This document shows positions 7,498 to 17,970 of a stretch of 64,000 nt of DNA, one piece after another. The notes beneath the pieces are model-generated. The model was not told where the DNA came from, ran no database searches, and saw nothing but the letters and a program-made list of their open reading frames with translations. The first letter of the stretch is position 1; every line of letters begins with the position of its first letter. This DNA comes from Magnetovibrio sp. (GTDB lineage Bacteria > Pseudomonadota > Alphaproteobacteria > Rhodospirillales > Magnetovibrionaceae): the NCBI GenBank assembly GCA_028281525.1, contig JANQJR010000063.1:1-64000 (forward strand), in the 5' to 3' direction. Position numbers and translations under genes: made by a program.

Positions 7498-9324
7498 ATG
7501 GCCGTGAAAACCGCCTTTCGCGCGATTCGCCTCGCCGCGACCATGGCCTTTGCGGCCATCGTATTCCCTGTTCAGGCGACAGAGCTTGACCCGGCCCCGG
7601 AGCTGGCGTCGCTGCCGTCCATGCAGATGGGTGAGGTCAGCCTGCCGCGCGTGTTGAGCGTGGAGGACGCCAACCGCTACCGGGAGATTTTCACGCTCCA
7701 GGAAAAGGGCAAATGGAAGCAGGCGGACAAGCTGATCAAGCAACTTTCCGACCCGCTGCTCATGGGTCACGTGCAGGCGCAACGCTATTTGCACCCGACC
7801 AAATACCGCTCCAAATACAAAGAATTGAAGGCTTGGTTGGCGAAGTACAACGACCACCACTACGCCCAACAGATTTACAAACTCGCTTTGAAACGCCGCC
7901 CGGCCAATTGGAAATACCCGGCCAAGCCGCAGATCGGCCGCGCGCTCTATCAGCCGCCGCACAAATCCGCGATTTTGGATAAACCCAAACGCAAGCGTCT
8001 GACCCGCAAGGAACGCCGCCGCGTGGCGACTTTGAAGCGCATGCTCAAAAGCTATCTGCGCAAGGGTCATACCCTGTCGGCGAAGCGTCTGATCCGGTCG
8101 GCGGAAGCGAAAAAGCTGTTCGACAGCTACAACATGGATTGGGCCCAGGCGCGCTTGGCTCGAGGCTATTTCATGGATGGCCGCGACGAATGGGCCGTGA
8201 TGTGGGCGGAAAAGGCGGCCCAGCGTTCCGGCAAGTACCTGCCCAGTGCGCACTGGATCGCCGGTCTGGCGCACTGGCGGTTGGGCAATCTGGAACAGTC
8301 CGCCGCGCATTTCGAATTGTCGGCCAAGTATGACACGTCCGCCTGGGTGCACTCGGCCAGCGCGTTCTGGGCGGCGCGCGCGCACCTGTTGGCGCGCAAT
8401 CCCGAAAAGGTCACACCGCTGCTGGCCCACGCGGCGGAACATCCGCGCACCTTTTACGGCATGCTGGCGAACAAGCTTCTGGGCCAGGAGCCTGAATTCA
8501 ACTGGAATATACCGCCCATGGACGGCACGGAGGTGCGCGCCCTGCTGAACCACGATGGCGGCAAGCGGGCGTTGGCTTTGCTGCAGATCGGCCGGAACAC
8601 GCTGGCGGAAAAGGAAATGCGCCAAACCGCGCGTCTTGCCCCGCGCGAACTGGCGCACGGCATGCTGGCCATTGCCGCGCACACCGGCATGGCGGAATTG
8701 ACCATGCGCTTGGACAATATGTTGTATCCCAACGGCGGCGGGTTCGATGGCGCCTCCTATCCGCTTCCGTCTTGGGAACCGGCGGATGGTTTCAAGATCG
8801 ACCGCGCTTTGATCTACGCCCTGGTACGCCAGGAATCGCGCTTTAACCCGAAAGCCAAATCCGGCGCGGGCGCGCGTGGCCTGATGCAGTTGATGCCCGG
8901 CACCGCCAGTTTCGTGGCGCGGGACAGGACCTTCCGCTGGAATAAGCGTTCCAAACTGTTCGAGCCGGAACTGAACCTCAAGCTGGGCCAGAAGTACGTG
9001 AACATGTTGCTCACCGACAACAAAATCAACAATGATCTGTTTTTGATGGCCGCCGCCTGGAACGGCGGTCCGGGCAACCTCAACAAATGGCGGCGGCGCG
9101 TCGATGACATGGGCGACCCCTTGTTCTTCATCGAAAGCATACCGAGTCGCGAAACCCGGAACTTCATTGAACACGTGCTCACCAACCTTTGGATCTACCG
9201 CAACCGCCTGGGTCAGGACGCGCCGTCCTTGGATGCGGTTGCGTCGGGGGCGTGGCCCAGCTACAACGCGCTTGGACAAGAACCCAGACAGGTGGCGGGA
9301 AGAGTTCTAAATGTCGAAAATTGA
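7498..9324 (+). CDS. Soluble lytic murein transglycosylase
   Basis: Periplasmic enzyme that cleaves the glycan strand of peptidoglycan and forms 1,6-anhydro ends. The ATG at 7498 starts a signal peptide ([20 protein letters not shown]). A long helical superhelical domain follows, and the SLT catalytic domain is at the C-terminus with [15 protein letters not shown], predicted catalytic Glu446, and [13 protein letters not shown] and AAWNGGPGN downstream. About 608 residues is usual for Slt70-like enzymes. The 3' end overlaps the moaB start by 14 bases, implying co-transcription. The long antisense ORF over this gene is a shadow. Confidence 0.93.
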   Translation: MAVKTAFRAIRLAATMAFAAIVFPVQATELDPAPELASLPSMQMGEVSLPRVLSVEDANRYREIFTLQEKGKWKQADKLIKQLSDPLLMGHVQAQRYLHPTKYRSKYKELKAWLAKYNDHHYAQQIYKLALKRRPANWKYPAKPQIGRALYQPPHKSAILDKPKRKRLTRKERRRVATLKRMLKSYLRKGHTLSAKRLIRSAEAKKLFDSYNMDWAQARLARGYFMDGRDEWAVMWAEKAAQRSGKYLPSAHWIAGLAHWRLGNLEQSAAHFELSAKYDTSAWVHSASAFWAARAHLLARNPEKVTPLLAHAAEHPRTFYGMLANKLLGQEPEFNWNIPPMDGTEVRALLNHDGGKRALALLQIGRNTLAEKEMRQTARLAPRELAHGMLAIAAHTGMAELTMRLDNMLYPNGGGFDGASYPLPSWEPADGFKIDRALIYALVRQESRFNPKAKSGAGARGLMQLMPGTASFVARDRTFRWNKRSKLFEPELNLKLGQKYVNMLLTDNKINNDLFLMAAAWNGGPGNLNKWRRRVDDMGDPLFFIESIPSRETRNFIEHVLTNLWIYRNRLGQDAPSLDAVASGAWPSYNALGQEPRQVAGRVLNVEN

Positions 9325-9847
9325 AGGGGAACGGGAATTTCTGCCCGTCCGTGTAGCGGTGCTGACGGTTTCGGACACGCGCACACTGGAAAACGATAAA
9401 TCCGGGGACACCTTGGTCGCGCGCATCGAAGATGCGGGCCACATCGTTGCCGCGCGCGAAATCCTCAAAGACGACGTGCCAACCCTCGTTGAACAGTTGA
9501 AAACCTGGATCGCGGATGAAAACGTGGATGTGGTGATCGCCACCGGCGGCACAGGCTTGACGGGCCGCGACGTCACGCCCGAAGCCTTCGCCCAAGTGTG
9601 CGAAAAGGACATTCCGGGCTTCGGTGAGTTGTTCCGCTGGATCAGCTACCAGAAAATCAAGACCTCGACCATTCAATCCCGCGCCACGGCGGGGCTCGCC
9701 AACGGGACCTATCTGTTCGCCCTGCCGGGCTCCACGGGTGCGTGCAAGGATGCCTGGGACGACATCTTGGTGCATCAATTTGACGCCCGCACCCGGCCGT
9801 GCAACATGGTCGAGTTGATGCCGCGTCTTAAAGAGCACCTCGTTTAA
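9311..9847 (+). CDS. moaB: Molybdenum cofactor biosynthesis protein B
   Basis: MoaB/MogA-fold enzyme of molybdopterin synthesis, acting in the adenylylation step before molybdate insertion. The fold signature is clear: [19 protein letters not shown] at the start, then [20 protein letters not shown] with the pterin-binding glycines. The 178-residue length matches MoaB. Translation starts inside the end of the transglycosylase gene. The 3' end runs 20 bases into the convergent glycosyltransferase gene. No other molybdopterin genes are nearby. Confidence 0.94.
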   Translation: MSKIEGEREFLPVRVAVLTVSDTRTLENDKSGDTLVARIEDAGHIVAAREILKDDVPTLVEQLKTWIADENVDVVIATGGTGLTGRDVTPEAFAQVCEKDIPGFGELFRWISYQKIKTSTIQSRATAGLANGTYLFALPGSTGACKDAWDDILVHQFDARTRPCNMVELMPRLKEHLV

Positions 9848-10418
9848 GGTCTTTGGCGCAGTCCACGTCGCTGAGCGTCTCAACGAAACCGATTTTTGCG
9901 CCAATGGGCACGTTTGCCAACGTGTCGGCAAGGGCGTGCTGCGTGGACCAGCGCACATTCTGAAATGGGTTGATCACGCACGGGCGGCGCTTGGCCCCCA
10001 CCAGCCAGTAGCCGCCGTCCGTGGCCGGGCCGAACACCAGATCGTTTTCGCCCAGGGCTTCGAACGCCGCGGCGATGTGCGATGCGGTGATGCCCGGAAT
10101 GTCGGAGCCGACGATCACCACCGGTCCCGGCGGTAAGTCCCGCCACGGGCGCAACATGCGCGCACCCAAATCGCCGCCGCCTTGGGCCAAGCGGTCCCAA
10201 CCTGTGGGCCACATATGGGTCTTAAAAATAGATTGGTCCGGCGTAACGGAAAGCCAGCAACGCCAACGGGTATCTTTCAAGTTGCGCGCCGTTTCAAACA
10301 GGGTGCGTCGGTGAAACGCCCAGGCCTTGACCAGGCCGATGTCGCGCGCCAAACGGGTTTTCACCCGCCCCATGCGCGGCGCTTTGCTCATCACCACCAG
10401 ATGGCGCATTAAATTCAT
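9828..10418 (-). CDS. TIGR04282/DUF2064 glycosyltransferase-like protein
   Basis: Nucleotide-sugar transferase fold of the DUF2064 family, often paired with a TIGR04283 glycosyltransferase and linked in annotation to arsenosugar or selenodomain systems. Signatures are [15 protein letters not shown] near the start, [10 protein letters not shown] in the middle and [15 protein letters not shown] place the start at 10418, where ATG overlaps the TGA of the upstream glycosyltransferase (ATGA), so the two are translationally coupled. The real substrate is not known from the sequence. Confidence 0.85.
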   Translation of the reverse strand: MNLMRHLVVMSKAPRMGRVKTRLARDIGLVKAWAFHRRTLFETARNLKDTRWRCWLSVTPDQSIFKTHMWPTGWDRLAQGGGDLGARMLRPWRDLPPGPVVIVGSDIPGITASHIAAAFEALGENDLVFGPATDGGYWLVGAKRRPCVINPFQNVRWSTQHALADTLANVPIGAKIGFVETLSDVDCAKDLKRGAL

Positions 10419-11092
10419 GCGTACAGTCTTTCGATCCAGCGCTGCGGCAGTCCCAGGAGATGTATTGTTAGGCACACCAGATTGCGCGCAGGCCTTGCCC
10501 ACCAGCCGTCCCGTTCATATTTCGCGGCGGACGTGGTGACGCTGGCATTGAGCATGCGCAAACGCATCGGCCCGATGCGGCGCACCAGATCTACGTCTTC
10601 CATCAAGTTCAGCTTGGCATTGAAGCCGCCGATGCGTTCATAAAGGTCGCGGTGGATCAACAAGCCTTGATCCCCGTAGGGCAGGGCGAATGTATTGGCG
10701 CGCCAGTTGGCGAGTGTGGCGACACGCCTTGCACTGGGCCGGGCTGTGTCGAAGGCGAGGCGGAAGTACGCTGCGCGTTCTTGGTTTTGCGGGTTGGTGA
10801 TGTAGCGGCTGACATCCTGTTCCCAGTCTTCGGGCAGGCGTGTGTCGGCATGCAAAAACAAAAGCCACGGCCCTTGTGCGCGCTTCGCCCCCAGCGCCAA
10901 CTGCCGTCCGCGTCCAGACTCCGACGCAATCAGTTTGGCGCCGTGGTCGGCTGCGATGGTCGCGGTGGCGTCCGTGGAACCGCCGTCGACCACCAGCACC
11001 TCCAACTGGGGTGGTGCGTGGGCGTGCACGCGCCCCAGGGTTTCGGCCAGGCGCGCTTCGGCATTCAAGGTGGGAATCACAATGCTCAGCAT
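10415..11092 (-). CDS. TIGR04283 family glycosyltransferase (GT2 fold)
   Basis: GT-A fold family 2 glycosyltransferase. The N-terminus MLSIVIPTLNAEARL and VVDGGSTDATATIA form the nucleotide-binding part, and FLHADTRLPEDW supplies the DxD-like metal site. About 225 residues, no clear signal peptide. It shares an ATGA overlap with the DUF2064 gene downstream, the standard pairing of this family. The family name mentions arsenosugars, but no arsenic methyltransferase or arsS gene is in view, so the product is unassigned. Confidence 0.88.
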   Translation of the reverse strand: MLSIVIPTLNAEARLAETLGRVHAHAPPQLEVLVVDGGSTDATATIAADHGAKLIASESGRGRQLALGAKRAQGPWLLFLHADTRLPEDWEQDVSRYITNPQNQERAAYFRLAFDTARPSARRVATLANWRANTFALPYGDQGLLIHRDLYERIGGFNAKLNLMEDVDLVRRIGPMRLRMLNASVTTSAAKYERDGWWARPARNLVCLTIHLLGLPQRWIERLYA

Positions 11093-11174
11093 GGGGGGAG
11101 ACTACCACGCGCCTACGCCAGGAAAAGGGCTTTGATGTTCTTTAAATGTTCTCATTTTTAAGCTACGCTGTTTC

Positions 11175-12281
11175 ATGACCGATTCCCTGCCAAATACCCC
11201 GAAACGCGGCCCTCTCAAAGGCAGGGGCGTGGTGAGCAACGCCAGCGGACGCTATGAAGCGCAGACGCGCATCCCGGTGGACGATGGCTGGGTGCTGGCG
11301 AGAGATGAGGATGCGGCCCCGAAATTGCGCACCGACGTGACCGTGGAAACGTGCAAATCGGCGTTGACCCGCAACACGTCCCCCGACATTCCCTTCGACC
11401 GCTCCTTGAACCCTTACCGGGGCTGCGAGCACGGCTGCGTTTATTGCTATGCGCGGCCGTCGCACGCCTACATGAATCTGTCCCCCGGACTGGACTTCGA
11501 AAGCAAGCTATTCATTAAGGCCAACATGGCCGAGCGGCTGGAGGCGGAACTGCGCAAACCGTCCTACAAACCCGCCCCGGTGATGATCGGGGCCAACACC
11601 GATCCCTATCAGCGCATCGAAGGGGAGTATGAAATCACGCGTTCGCTGTTGGAGGTCCTGAGCGCTTACCGCCATCCTGCCGTAATCGTCACCAAATCGT
11701 ACATGGTCACACGGGATTTAGGATTGTTGGCCGAAATGGCGGCGGACAACCTGATCTCCGTCGGCATCTCCTTGACCACAATGGACAAGGATTTGGCGCG
11801 CACCATGGAGCCCCGCGCCGCCACGCCCAAGCGCAGATTGCAGGCTATGGAAATTCTGTCCGCCGCAGGTGTGCCCACCACCGTGTTGGCCGCGCCGATG
11901 ATCCCGACGCTCAACGATTTCGAATTGGAAGGCATTTTGGAGGCCAGCCGCGACGCGGGCGCGACAACGGCGGCCTACATCCTGTTGCGCCTGCCGCTGG
12001 AGCTGAAAGACCTATTCGCCGAGTGGCTGGAGACCCATGCGCCGAACAAGGCCAAACGGGTGATGAGCCTGTTGAAGCAATCGCGCGACGGGCAGCTTTA
12101 CGTTTCCGAATTCGGCACACGCATGACCGGCACCGGGGTGCACGCCAAGCTGCTCAATCAACGCTTTCATCTGGCGTGCAAGAAGCTGGGCCTGCGCCCC
12201 GCCGAACCCGCCGCGTTTCCGCTCAATTCCAGCGCCTTCACCCGTCCGCCCCGGGTGGGGGATCAATTGGGGTTATTCTGA
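11175..12281 (+). CDS. PA0069-family radical SAM protein
   Basis: Radical SAM enzyme with the CxxxCxxC cluster motif in NPYRGCEHGCVYCYARPSH (Cys84, Cys88, Cys91). The family is related to spore photoproduct lyase (SplB-like) but has no settled function in Gram-negative bacteria. The 368-residue length is typical. It is divergent from the glycosyltransferase pair, with an AT-rich 80-base gap. Substrate is unknown; a DNA or tRNA repair role is only a family-based guess. Confidence 0.87.
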   Translation: MTDSLPNTPKRGPLKGRGVVSNASGRYEAQTRIPVDDGWVLARDEDAAPKLRTDVTVETCKSALTRNTSPDIPFDRSLNPYRGCEHGCVYCYARPSHAYMNLSPGLDFESKLFIKANMAERLEAELRKPSYKPAPVMIGANTDPYQRIEGEYEITRSLLEVLSAYRHPAVIVTKSYMVTRDLGLLAEMAADNLISVGISLTTMDKDLARTMEPRAATPKRRLQAMEILSAAGVPTTVLAAPMIPTLNDFELEGILEASRDAGATTAAYILLRLPLELKDLFAEWLETHAPNKAKRVMSLLKQSRDGQLYVSEFGTRMTGTGVHAKLLNQRFHLACKKLGLRPAEPAAFPLNSSAFTRPPRVGDQLGLF

Positions 12282-12291
12282 ACTTGTAAAC

Positions 12292-12321
12292 TTGTGCGTG
12301 CTTCCCATTTCTTCATATAAT
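12292..12321 (+). promoter_or_regulatory. Sigma-70-type promoter for the 124-residue protein gene
   Basis: TTGTGC and a perfect TATAAT are separated by 18 bases. The expected start of transcription is near 12328, about 48 bases before the ATG at 12376. Confidence 0.5.
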
Positions 12322-12375
12322 TGAGACAAGCTAAAAAATGCGGCTCAGGGCGCCAAACTGAGAACGCAGGCAGAT

Positions 12376-12750
12376 ATGCTCATTGAGGTACGAAAGCTGG
12401 TCTTCACCGACGACCTGTTGCAACAGGCTCTGTTGGACCATTGTGAGGCGGAGGGGGTGGACGTCCCCAATTCCCAGATGCAAAAGGTGCGTTTCATCGG
12501 CAAACCCGGAAAGGCCGCGTCGGTAGTGGTCGAATTCGTCACCGCCGATCCCGACCGGCCGTTTGAGCGCCACTTGAACGAGGATTTTGTGCTCGCTGCC
12601 ATGATCCGGGCGTGCAAGGACAACCGTGTGCCTTTGCCGCGCGACGCCACCAAGAAGCTTCAGGTGACCGACCAAGGCCTCGCGATGACCGTTTCCATGA
12701 AGGTCAACACCACCGCACCGCCGCCGCCCATGCAAAGAGCCGCGAGCTAA
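12376..12750 (+). CDS. Conserved hypothetical protein, 124 residues
   Basis: I do not recognise a named family. The protein has no signal peptide or membrane segment. It reads as a compact alpha/beta fold (MLIEVRKLVFTDDLLQQALLDHC, then VVVEFVTADPDRP and DFVLAAMIRACKDNRVPLPRDATK) with a proline-rich tail. The phrase 'VPLPRDATKKL' suggests a DNA- or protein-binding helix-turn, but that is a guess. It has its own promoter and lies 80 bases before rnhB. It might be a flagellar or regulatory small protein typical of alphaproteobacteria. Confidence 0.6.
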   Translation: MLIEVRKLVFTDDLLQQALLDHCEAEGVDVPNSQMQKVRFIGKPGKAASVVVEFVTADPDRPFERHLNEDFVLAAMIRACKDNRVPLPRDATKKLQVTDQGLAMTVSMKVNTTAPPPPMQRAAS

Positions 12751-12827
12751 AATCCGGCACCTAAACCTTTGCAAACATCGCCCAAAGACGGACAATGGCC
12801 CCATCGCGAATCCGGGGACCCGAGCCG

Positions 12828-13453
12828 ATGCCCGACTTTTCCATCGAATTGAGCAAAACCGGCCCAAATGTGCGTATCGTCTGCGGCGTGGACGAAGCGG
12901 GGCGCGGCCCGTGGGCCGGGCCGGTGGTGGCCGGCGCGGCGGTTTTGGATCCGCATACCCTGCCGGCGGATCTGGCCGCCGATCTGGACGATTCCAAAAA
13001 ATTGAAGGCGGAAAAACGCGAAGCGCTGTTGTCCCGCCTGCAGGACGTGGGCGCGGTGCTGGGCGTCGGCATCGCCTCCGCGCAGGAAATCGATGAGATC
13101 AACATCCTGCAAGCCACCATGAGGGCCATGGTCCGCGCGGTGGCGGACCTTTCCCCAAAATTGGAAAGACCGCCGGATTTCGCGTTGATCGACGGCAACC
13201 GCGTGCCGGGCGGTTTGCCTTGTGGGGCGGAAGCGGTGGTGAAGGGGGATGGGCGCTCATTGTCCATTGCCGCCGCCTCCATCGTCGCCAAGGTCACCCG
13301 CGACCGGATGATGGCAGAACTGGACGCCCAGTACCCGGGATACGGTTGGACGTCCAACGCCGGATACGGCACCAAGGCCCACCAGGAGGGATTATCGAGG
13401 TTGGGAATCACCCCCGAACATCGAAAAAGTTTTGCGCCAATTCGCAAGATGTT

Positions 13454-13472
<19 letters not shown>
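12828..13472 (+). CDS. rnhB: Ribonuclease HII
   Basis: Cleaves RNA in RNA-DNA hybrids and removes single ribonucleotides from DNA. The motif VDEAGRGPWAGPVVAGAAVL holds the first catalytic Asp-Glu pair, LIDGNRVPG the next acidic residue, and SIAAASIVAKVTRDRMM the family helix. I start at 12828 (MPDFSIEL), the position usual for the family; the ATG at 12795 is an alternative. The gene precedes ccrM, a common alphaproteobacterial order. Its last codons contain the first two GANTC sites of the ccrM control region. Confidence 0.94.
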
Positions 13473-14642
<1,170 letters not shown>

Positions 14643-14833
14643 TAAACGTTTGGGGGCTTGGCCTCCGTACCAAGATCATATCGGGGGCTTAGCCCCTATA
14701 CCCCCGGGGCACTCACAGTTCCAGGTCGCAGAGGAACACCGCCCCGGGGGCCAATTTAAACGTCTTCTTCCCTTGCGAATCGCCAAGCCTCCGCCTACAA
14801 CCAAAGGATCGTTAGATTTGCCCGGAGGCCCAA
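14643..14833. repeat. GC-rich hairpin-forming intergenic repeats
   Basis: These 190 bases between ccrM and the dCMP deaminase gene hold GGGGGCTTGGCCTCC and GGGGGCTTAGCCCC units and a larger hairpin, CCCCCGGGGC (about 14700) with GCCCCGGGGG, enclosing an inner GTTCC/GGAAC pair. Similar 'gggggcttngcccc' units are widespread in proteobacterial intergenic DNA. They may act as ccrM transcript ends. There is no T-run. Confidence 0.5.
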
Positions 14834-15316
14834 ATGACCAGCAAATGGGATGCCCGTTTTGTGCGACTGGCGCGGGAAGTCGCATCGTGGTCCAAGGACC
14901 GTTCGACCCGTGTCGGCGCGGTCATCGTGGCCGAGGACAAGACGCCGAGTTCCTACGGCTACAACGGCTTTCCCCGCGACATCGACGACGACGCGGCGGA
15001 GCGCCACGAACGCCCCGACAAATACGACTGGACCGAACATGCGGAGCGCAACGCCATCTACAACGCCACGCGCACCGGTCAAACGTTGCTGAACAATACG
15101 ATTTATGTGACCCACATTCCCTGTCCCGACTGCGCGCGTGCCATCTTGCAGGTGGGCATCAAGCGGGTGGTGATCGATCAGGCGTCTAAGGGCGACGACG
15201 ATTTCCAGCAGCGTTGGGACGAAAAAGGCCAGTTTTCCCAGCGTATGTTCGAGGAAGCGGGGGTGGAAGTGGCCTACGCCGAGGCGCTCAGCGAAGACCA
15301 GATTCGCGGCGAATGA
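14834..15316 (+). CDS. dCMP deaminase family protein
   Basis: Zinc-dependent cytidine/deoxycytidylate deaminase, likely converting dCMP to dUMP for thymidylate synthesis. The zinc site is HAE (His69, Glu71 catalytic) with PCPDC (Cys97, Cys100). The 160-residue length and the GYNGFPRDIDD substrate segment fit the dCMP/ComEB group more than tRNA or cytosine deaminases. It stands alone on the plus strand, convergent with olsA 15 bases away. Confidence 0.9.
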   Translation: MTSKWDARFVRLAREVASWSKDRSTRVGAVIVAEDKTPSSYGYNGFPRDIDDDAAERHERPDKYDWTEHAERNAIYNATRTGQTLLNNTIYVTHIPCPDCARAILQVGIKRVVIDQASKGDDDFQQRWDEKGQFSQRMFEEAGVEVAYAEALSEDQIRGE

Positions 15317-15330
15317 TCACTCGGCGTCCT

Positions 15331-16221
15331 TTATTGCGCACCGATGGCAGGCACGGGCTCAGCCAGCAAATCATCAGATAAGGCCGGCGAAACCATACCG
15401 GATGCAGGCTCTTCGGTGGCGGCGCTGACGACGGGGGGCAATTCTTCGAGTTTTCCCACGGTTTCGATCAGGTGTTTGGCCACCGCATGCTCGCAGGTCT
15501 TGGCGAGCAGTTTGCGGTCCTCGAATTCGGACGCCAAGAGCGGTTCGTGGAACATCACTTCGACCTCGCAGCCGCGCATGCCCATCACGTTGATCAGATG
15601 CGGGGCCAGCGTCATGTCGCCGAACCACGTGTACAGCTCGCGCTGGTTCTGGTTCAACGGTTGACCGTCGCGGCTGCGCGCATAAACCACGCCGACGGGC
15701 TGCACCCAGGCGTCGTGCTCCACGTCCTCAAGTGCAGCGAACAGCGAGCTTTTGAAGCGCTTGACGACGGAGCCGTCGGTCGACGTGCCCTCGGGGAACA
15801 GGATCAAGCGCGATCCCCGGTTCATGCGTTCCGCCAACAGGGTGCGTTGCTGCTTGGCTTCGGCGCTGTTGCGGCTGATGAAGATGGTGCGCGAGAGGCG
15901 CGCGAGAAAACCGAACAACGGCCAATCGGCCACTTCACTTTTGGCGACAAACACGCCGCCGCCAATCACAGCCCCCAGTATCGGGATATCCAGGTACGAG
16001 CAATGATTTCCGGCAAACAGTACGGTTCGGGGGTCGGGGCGGCCCTTAAGCGTAAGCTTGAGGCCGGTCAGCTTGAGGCAGCCTTTGAAATAGGCCTGGG
16101 CGATCACGTAGCGTTTTTTCGGTGCGACGATCAGCATCACGACGTAGGGGCCCAACAGGGCCCCTACCAATCCCAGAAACAGCCCGAGATTCACACCCGC
16201 GCGGATAGCGGAAGTGTTCAT
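15331..16221 (-). CDS. olsA: Lyso-ornithine lipid O-acyltransferase
   Basis: PlsC-superfamily membrane acyltransferase that adds the second acyl chain to lyso-ornithine lipid. It has the NHCSYLD block (HX4D, His73/Asp78) and the LILFPEGTSTDGS block. An N-terminal hydrophobic segment anchors it in the inner membrane. Pairing with olsB by a 4-base ATGA overlap is the main reason to prefer OlsA over a general lysophosphatidate acyltransferase. A second PlsC homologue is at 46-47 kb. Confidence 0.85.
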   Translation of the reverse strand: MNTSAIRAGVNLGLFLGLVGALLGPYVVMLIVAPKKRYVIAQAYFKGCLKLTGLKLTLKGRPDPRTVLFAGNHCSYLDIPILGAVIGGGVFVAKSEVADWPLFGFLARLSRTIFISRNSAEAKQQRTLLAERMNRGSRLILFPEGTSTDGSVVKRFKSSLFAALEDVEHDAWVQPVGVVYARSRDGQPLNQNQRELYTWFGDMTLAPHLINVMGMRGCEVEVMFHEPLLASEFEDRKLLAKTCEHAVAKHLIETVGKLEELPPVVSAATEEPASGMVSPALSDDLLAEPVPAIGAQ

Positions 16222-17048
16222 GCGGCGTTGTCCCGCCGGGCCTGCATAACGTCCGTTGTTTGTTCCGCGGGCGCATGGTCGCGGGTGTAGTGGTTGAGAT
16301 ATTTGGCCGTGACGTTTTCGGTTTCCACGATGATGTTCACGTCCGTGGTGTTGAAATCGTAATCGATCACGGCGCCGTCGCCGACCACGCCGCCGACGCG
16401 GAGATATCCTTTGATCAACGGCGGCAATTCGCGCAGCGCCTGACCGACGTCGATGGTGTCTTTGTCCATCATGTTCATGTCGACGTAGCGTTCATCCAGT
16501 GCGTTGGTGCGGATGTGCTCGGGCGCCAGGTGATAGTGGTAAAGGTATGCGAGCGGCAGGCGCATGGTCGCCGGGTCGGTGCCGGGGATCGACGCGCAAC
16601 CGAACATGAAGCGGATGGAGTGGGTGAAAACGTAGTCCGCAATGCCGCGCCACAACAACTGCATGGTGCCGCGTGAGCGGTAGTCGCTGTCGATGCAGGA
16701 CCGCCCCAACTCCAGCACTTCGCCGGAACGCTTGATCAGCGGCTCCAGTTCATATTCGCCTTCGGAATAGAAGCCCGCATGCTCGTCCGCGACTTCACCG
16801 CGCAGCAGGCGGTAGGTACCGACCACGCACGGCTCCTTGGTGGTGCCGCGTTCGCGGTCGATGACCAGCATGTGGTCGCAGAACTCATCGTACGGGTCGA
16901 AGTCGCGCTCGGTCTTCAAGACGCGCGGTGAGGGCTTCGCACCCATTTCGTTGTAGAAGATGTTGTAACGCAGGGCCAAGGAGGCGTCGATTTCGCGCTC
17001 GGACTCGGCCAGACGGATTTCCATGTTGTTTACGATCAGAGGCTTCAC
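16218..17048 (-). CDS. olsB: L-ornithine N-alpha-acyltransferase
   Basis: GNAT-fold enzyme that moves a 3-hydroxyacyl group from acyl carrier protein to the alpha-amino group of ornithine, the first step of ornithine lipid synthesis. It has the autoinducer-synthase-like core typical of OlsB: LALRYNIFYNEMGAKP, DEFCDHMLVID, then VVGTYRLLR and VLELGRSCIDSDYRSRGTMQLLW. The length of 276 fits. With olsA it forms a two-gene operon. Ornithine lipids are phosphate-free and often rise under phosphate limitation, but I see no clear Pho box upstream. Confidence 0.9.
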   Translation of the reverse strand: MKPLIVNNMEIRLAESEREIDASLALRYNIFYNEMGAKPSPRVLKTERDFDPYDEFCDHMLVIDRERGTTKEPCVVGTYRLLRGEVADEHAGFYSEGEYELEPLIKRSGEVLELGRSCIDSDYRSRGTMQLLWRGIADYVFTHSIRFMFGCASIPGTDPATMRLPLAYLYHYHLAPEHIRTNALDERYVDMNMMDKDTIDVGQALRELPPLIKGYLRVGGVVGDGAVIDYDFNTTDVNIIVETENVTAKYLNHYTRDHAPAEQTTDVMQARRDNAA

Positions 17049-17358
17049 AGCGCCAATCCTTTTACGGGTCTCATACTAAATGCCCGGAGGATCGGTGATT
17101 CTCATGATGGCGGCATGACGGGGCCGTGAATCTTAAGCGTCAGCGACATTGCGAAATTATGTCAACGGGCGGCGGAATATTGGGGCGCATGATCACCCAG
17201 CTGCCATCGCCAGACGCGTTGAAAAACGTGAAAAGGTTGGATTTGGACAGGCCACAAAGCCGTATCAACAGTTCAGAATCATTTTAACATAAAGTTATTG
17301 TATTAATTGCTCGATATGTGATGATCTCCACCTTGTTGGCTCATAAGGGATCATCGTT
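17049..17358. other. 310-base divergent intergenic region between olsB and ubiT
   Basis: No coding sequence is supported. The right part is AT-rich (AACATAAAGTTATTGTATTAATT) and probably holds the ubiT promoter. I looked for the FNR consensus TTGAT-N4-ATCAA, which would fit an anaerobic operon, and did not find a good match. Confidence 0.5.
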
Positions 17359-17970
17359 GTGTTTCCTTCACATGGAAAACCACCGCCGTTATCGCCGGTG
17401 TTGTTGGCGGGGCTTGTTTCCAGACCGTTGCCGCCACGTTTGTTGCAGCCCGTGCTGGACGCCGTTTTCAAACGGGTGATGAGAAAGCACCCGGATTTGT
17501 TCGATCGCCTGTCGGGCTTGGGCAATCCGGTGTATTTGATCGATCCCACGGATTTGCCGTTTTCATTTTTGCTGAATGCCGACCCGGCCCGGCCCCGAAT
17601 GTTGGTCACAGTCGATGGCCGTGACGGGGTGGGGAACATGTGCGCTTCGGCCACCGTTCGCGGGCCTTTGCGGTCGTTGATCGATTTGCTGGAAGGCCGT
17701 ATGGATGGCGATGCGTTGTTTTTTTCACGGTCTTTGAACATCGAAGGCGATACCGAGGCCGTGGTCGCGTTGCGCAACGCCGTCGACGACGCCAATGTGC
17801 AATTGACGGATGATGTTCTGGCCTCTTTGGGCCCGTTTTCCGGCCCGGCGCGCCGAGCTCTCAAATTGGGTGAGCAGCTTTATCACCGCCTCGATCAGGA
17901 CTTGGAAATCGTACGGGCGTCCGTTCACGCCCATCCTGGGGGGCAAGCGGTTAAAGGTCCAAAAGTATGA
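17359..17970 (+). CDS. ubiT: Ubiquinone accessory factor UbiT (SCP2 domain)
   Basis: SCP2-domain lipid carrier that supports oxygen-independent ubiquinone synthesis. The start is GTG at 17359 with AGGGA about nine bases upstream. The N-terminus PLPPRLLQPVLDAVFKRVM is amphipathic, followed by the SCP2 core (VYLIDPTDLPFSFLLN, then ALFFSRSLNIEGDTEAVVALRNAVD). The last bases overlap ubiU (ATGA). The gene order ubiT-ubiU-ubiV supports the call. SCP2 proteins alone are weakly specific. Confidence 0.9.
   Translation: MFPSHGKPPPLSPVLLAGLVSRPLPPRLLQPVLDAVFKRVMRKHPDLFDRLSGLGNPVYLIDPTDLPFSFLLNADPARPRMLVTVDGRDGVGNMCASATVRGPLRSLIDLLEGRMDGDALFFSRSLNIEGDTEAVVALRNAVDDANVQLTDDVLASLGPFSGPARRALKLGEQLYHRLDQDLEIVRASVHAHPGGQAVKGPKV

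Noticed and set aside
7390-9279. 629-codon minus-strand ORF covering the lytic transglycosylase gene
   Set aside because: It is the antisense shadow of a well-supported plus-strand gene with a signal peptide and SLT motifs; its sequence is rich in His, Gln and Arg with no family features.
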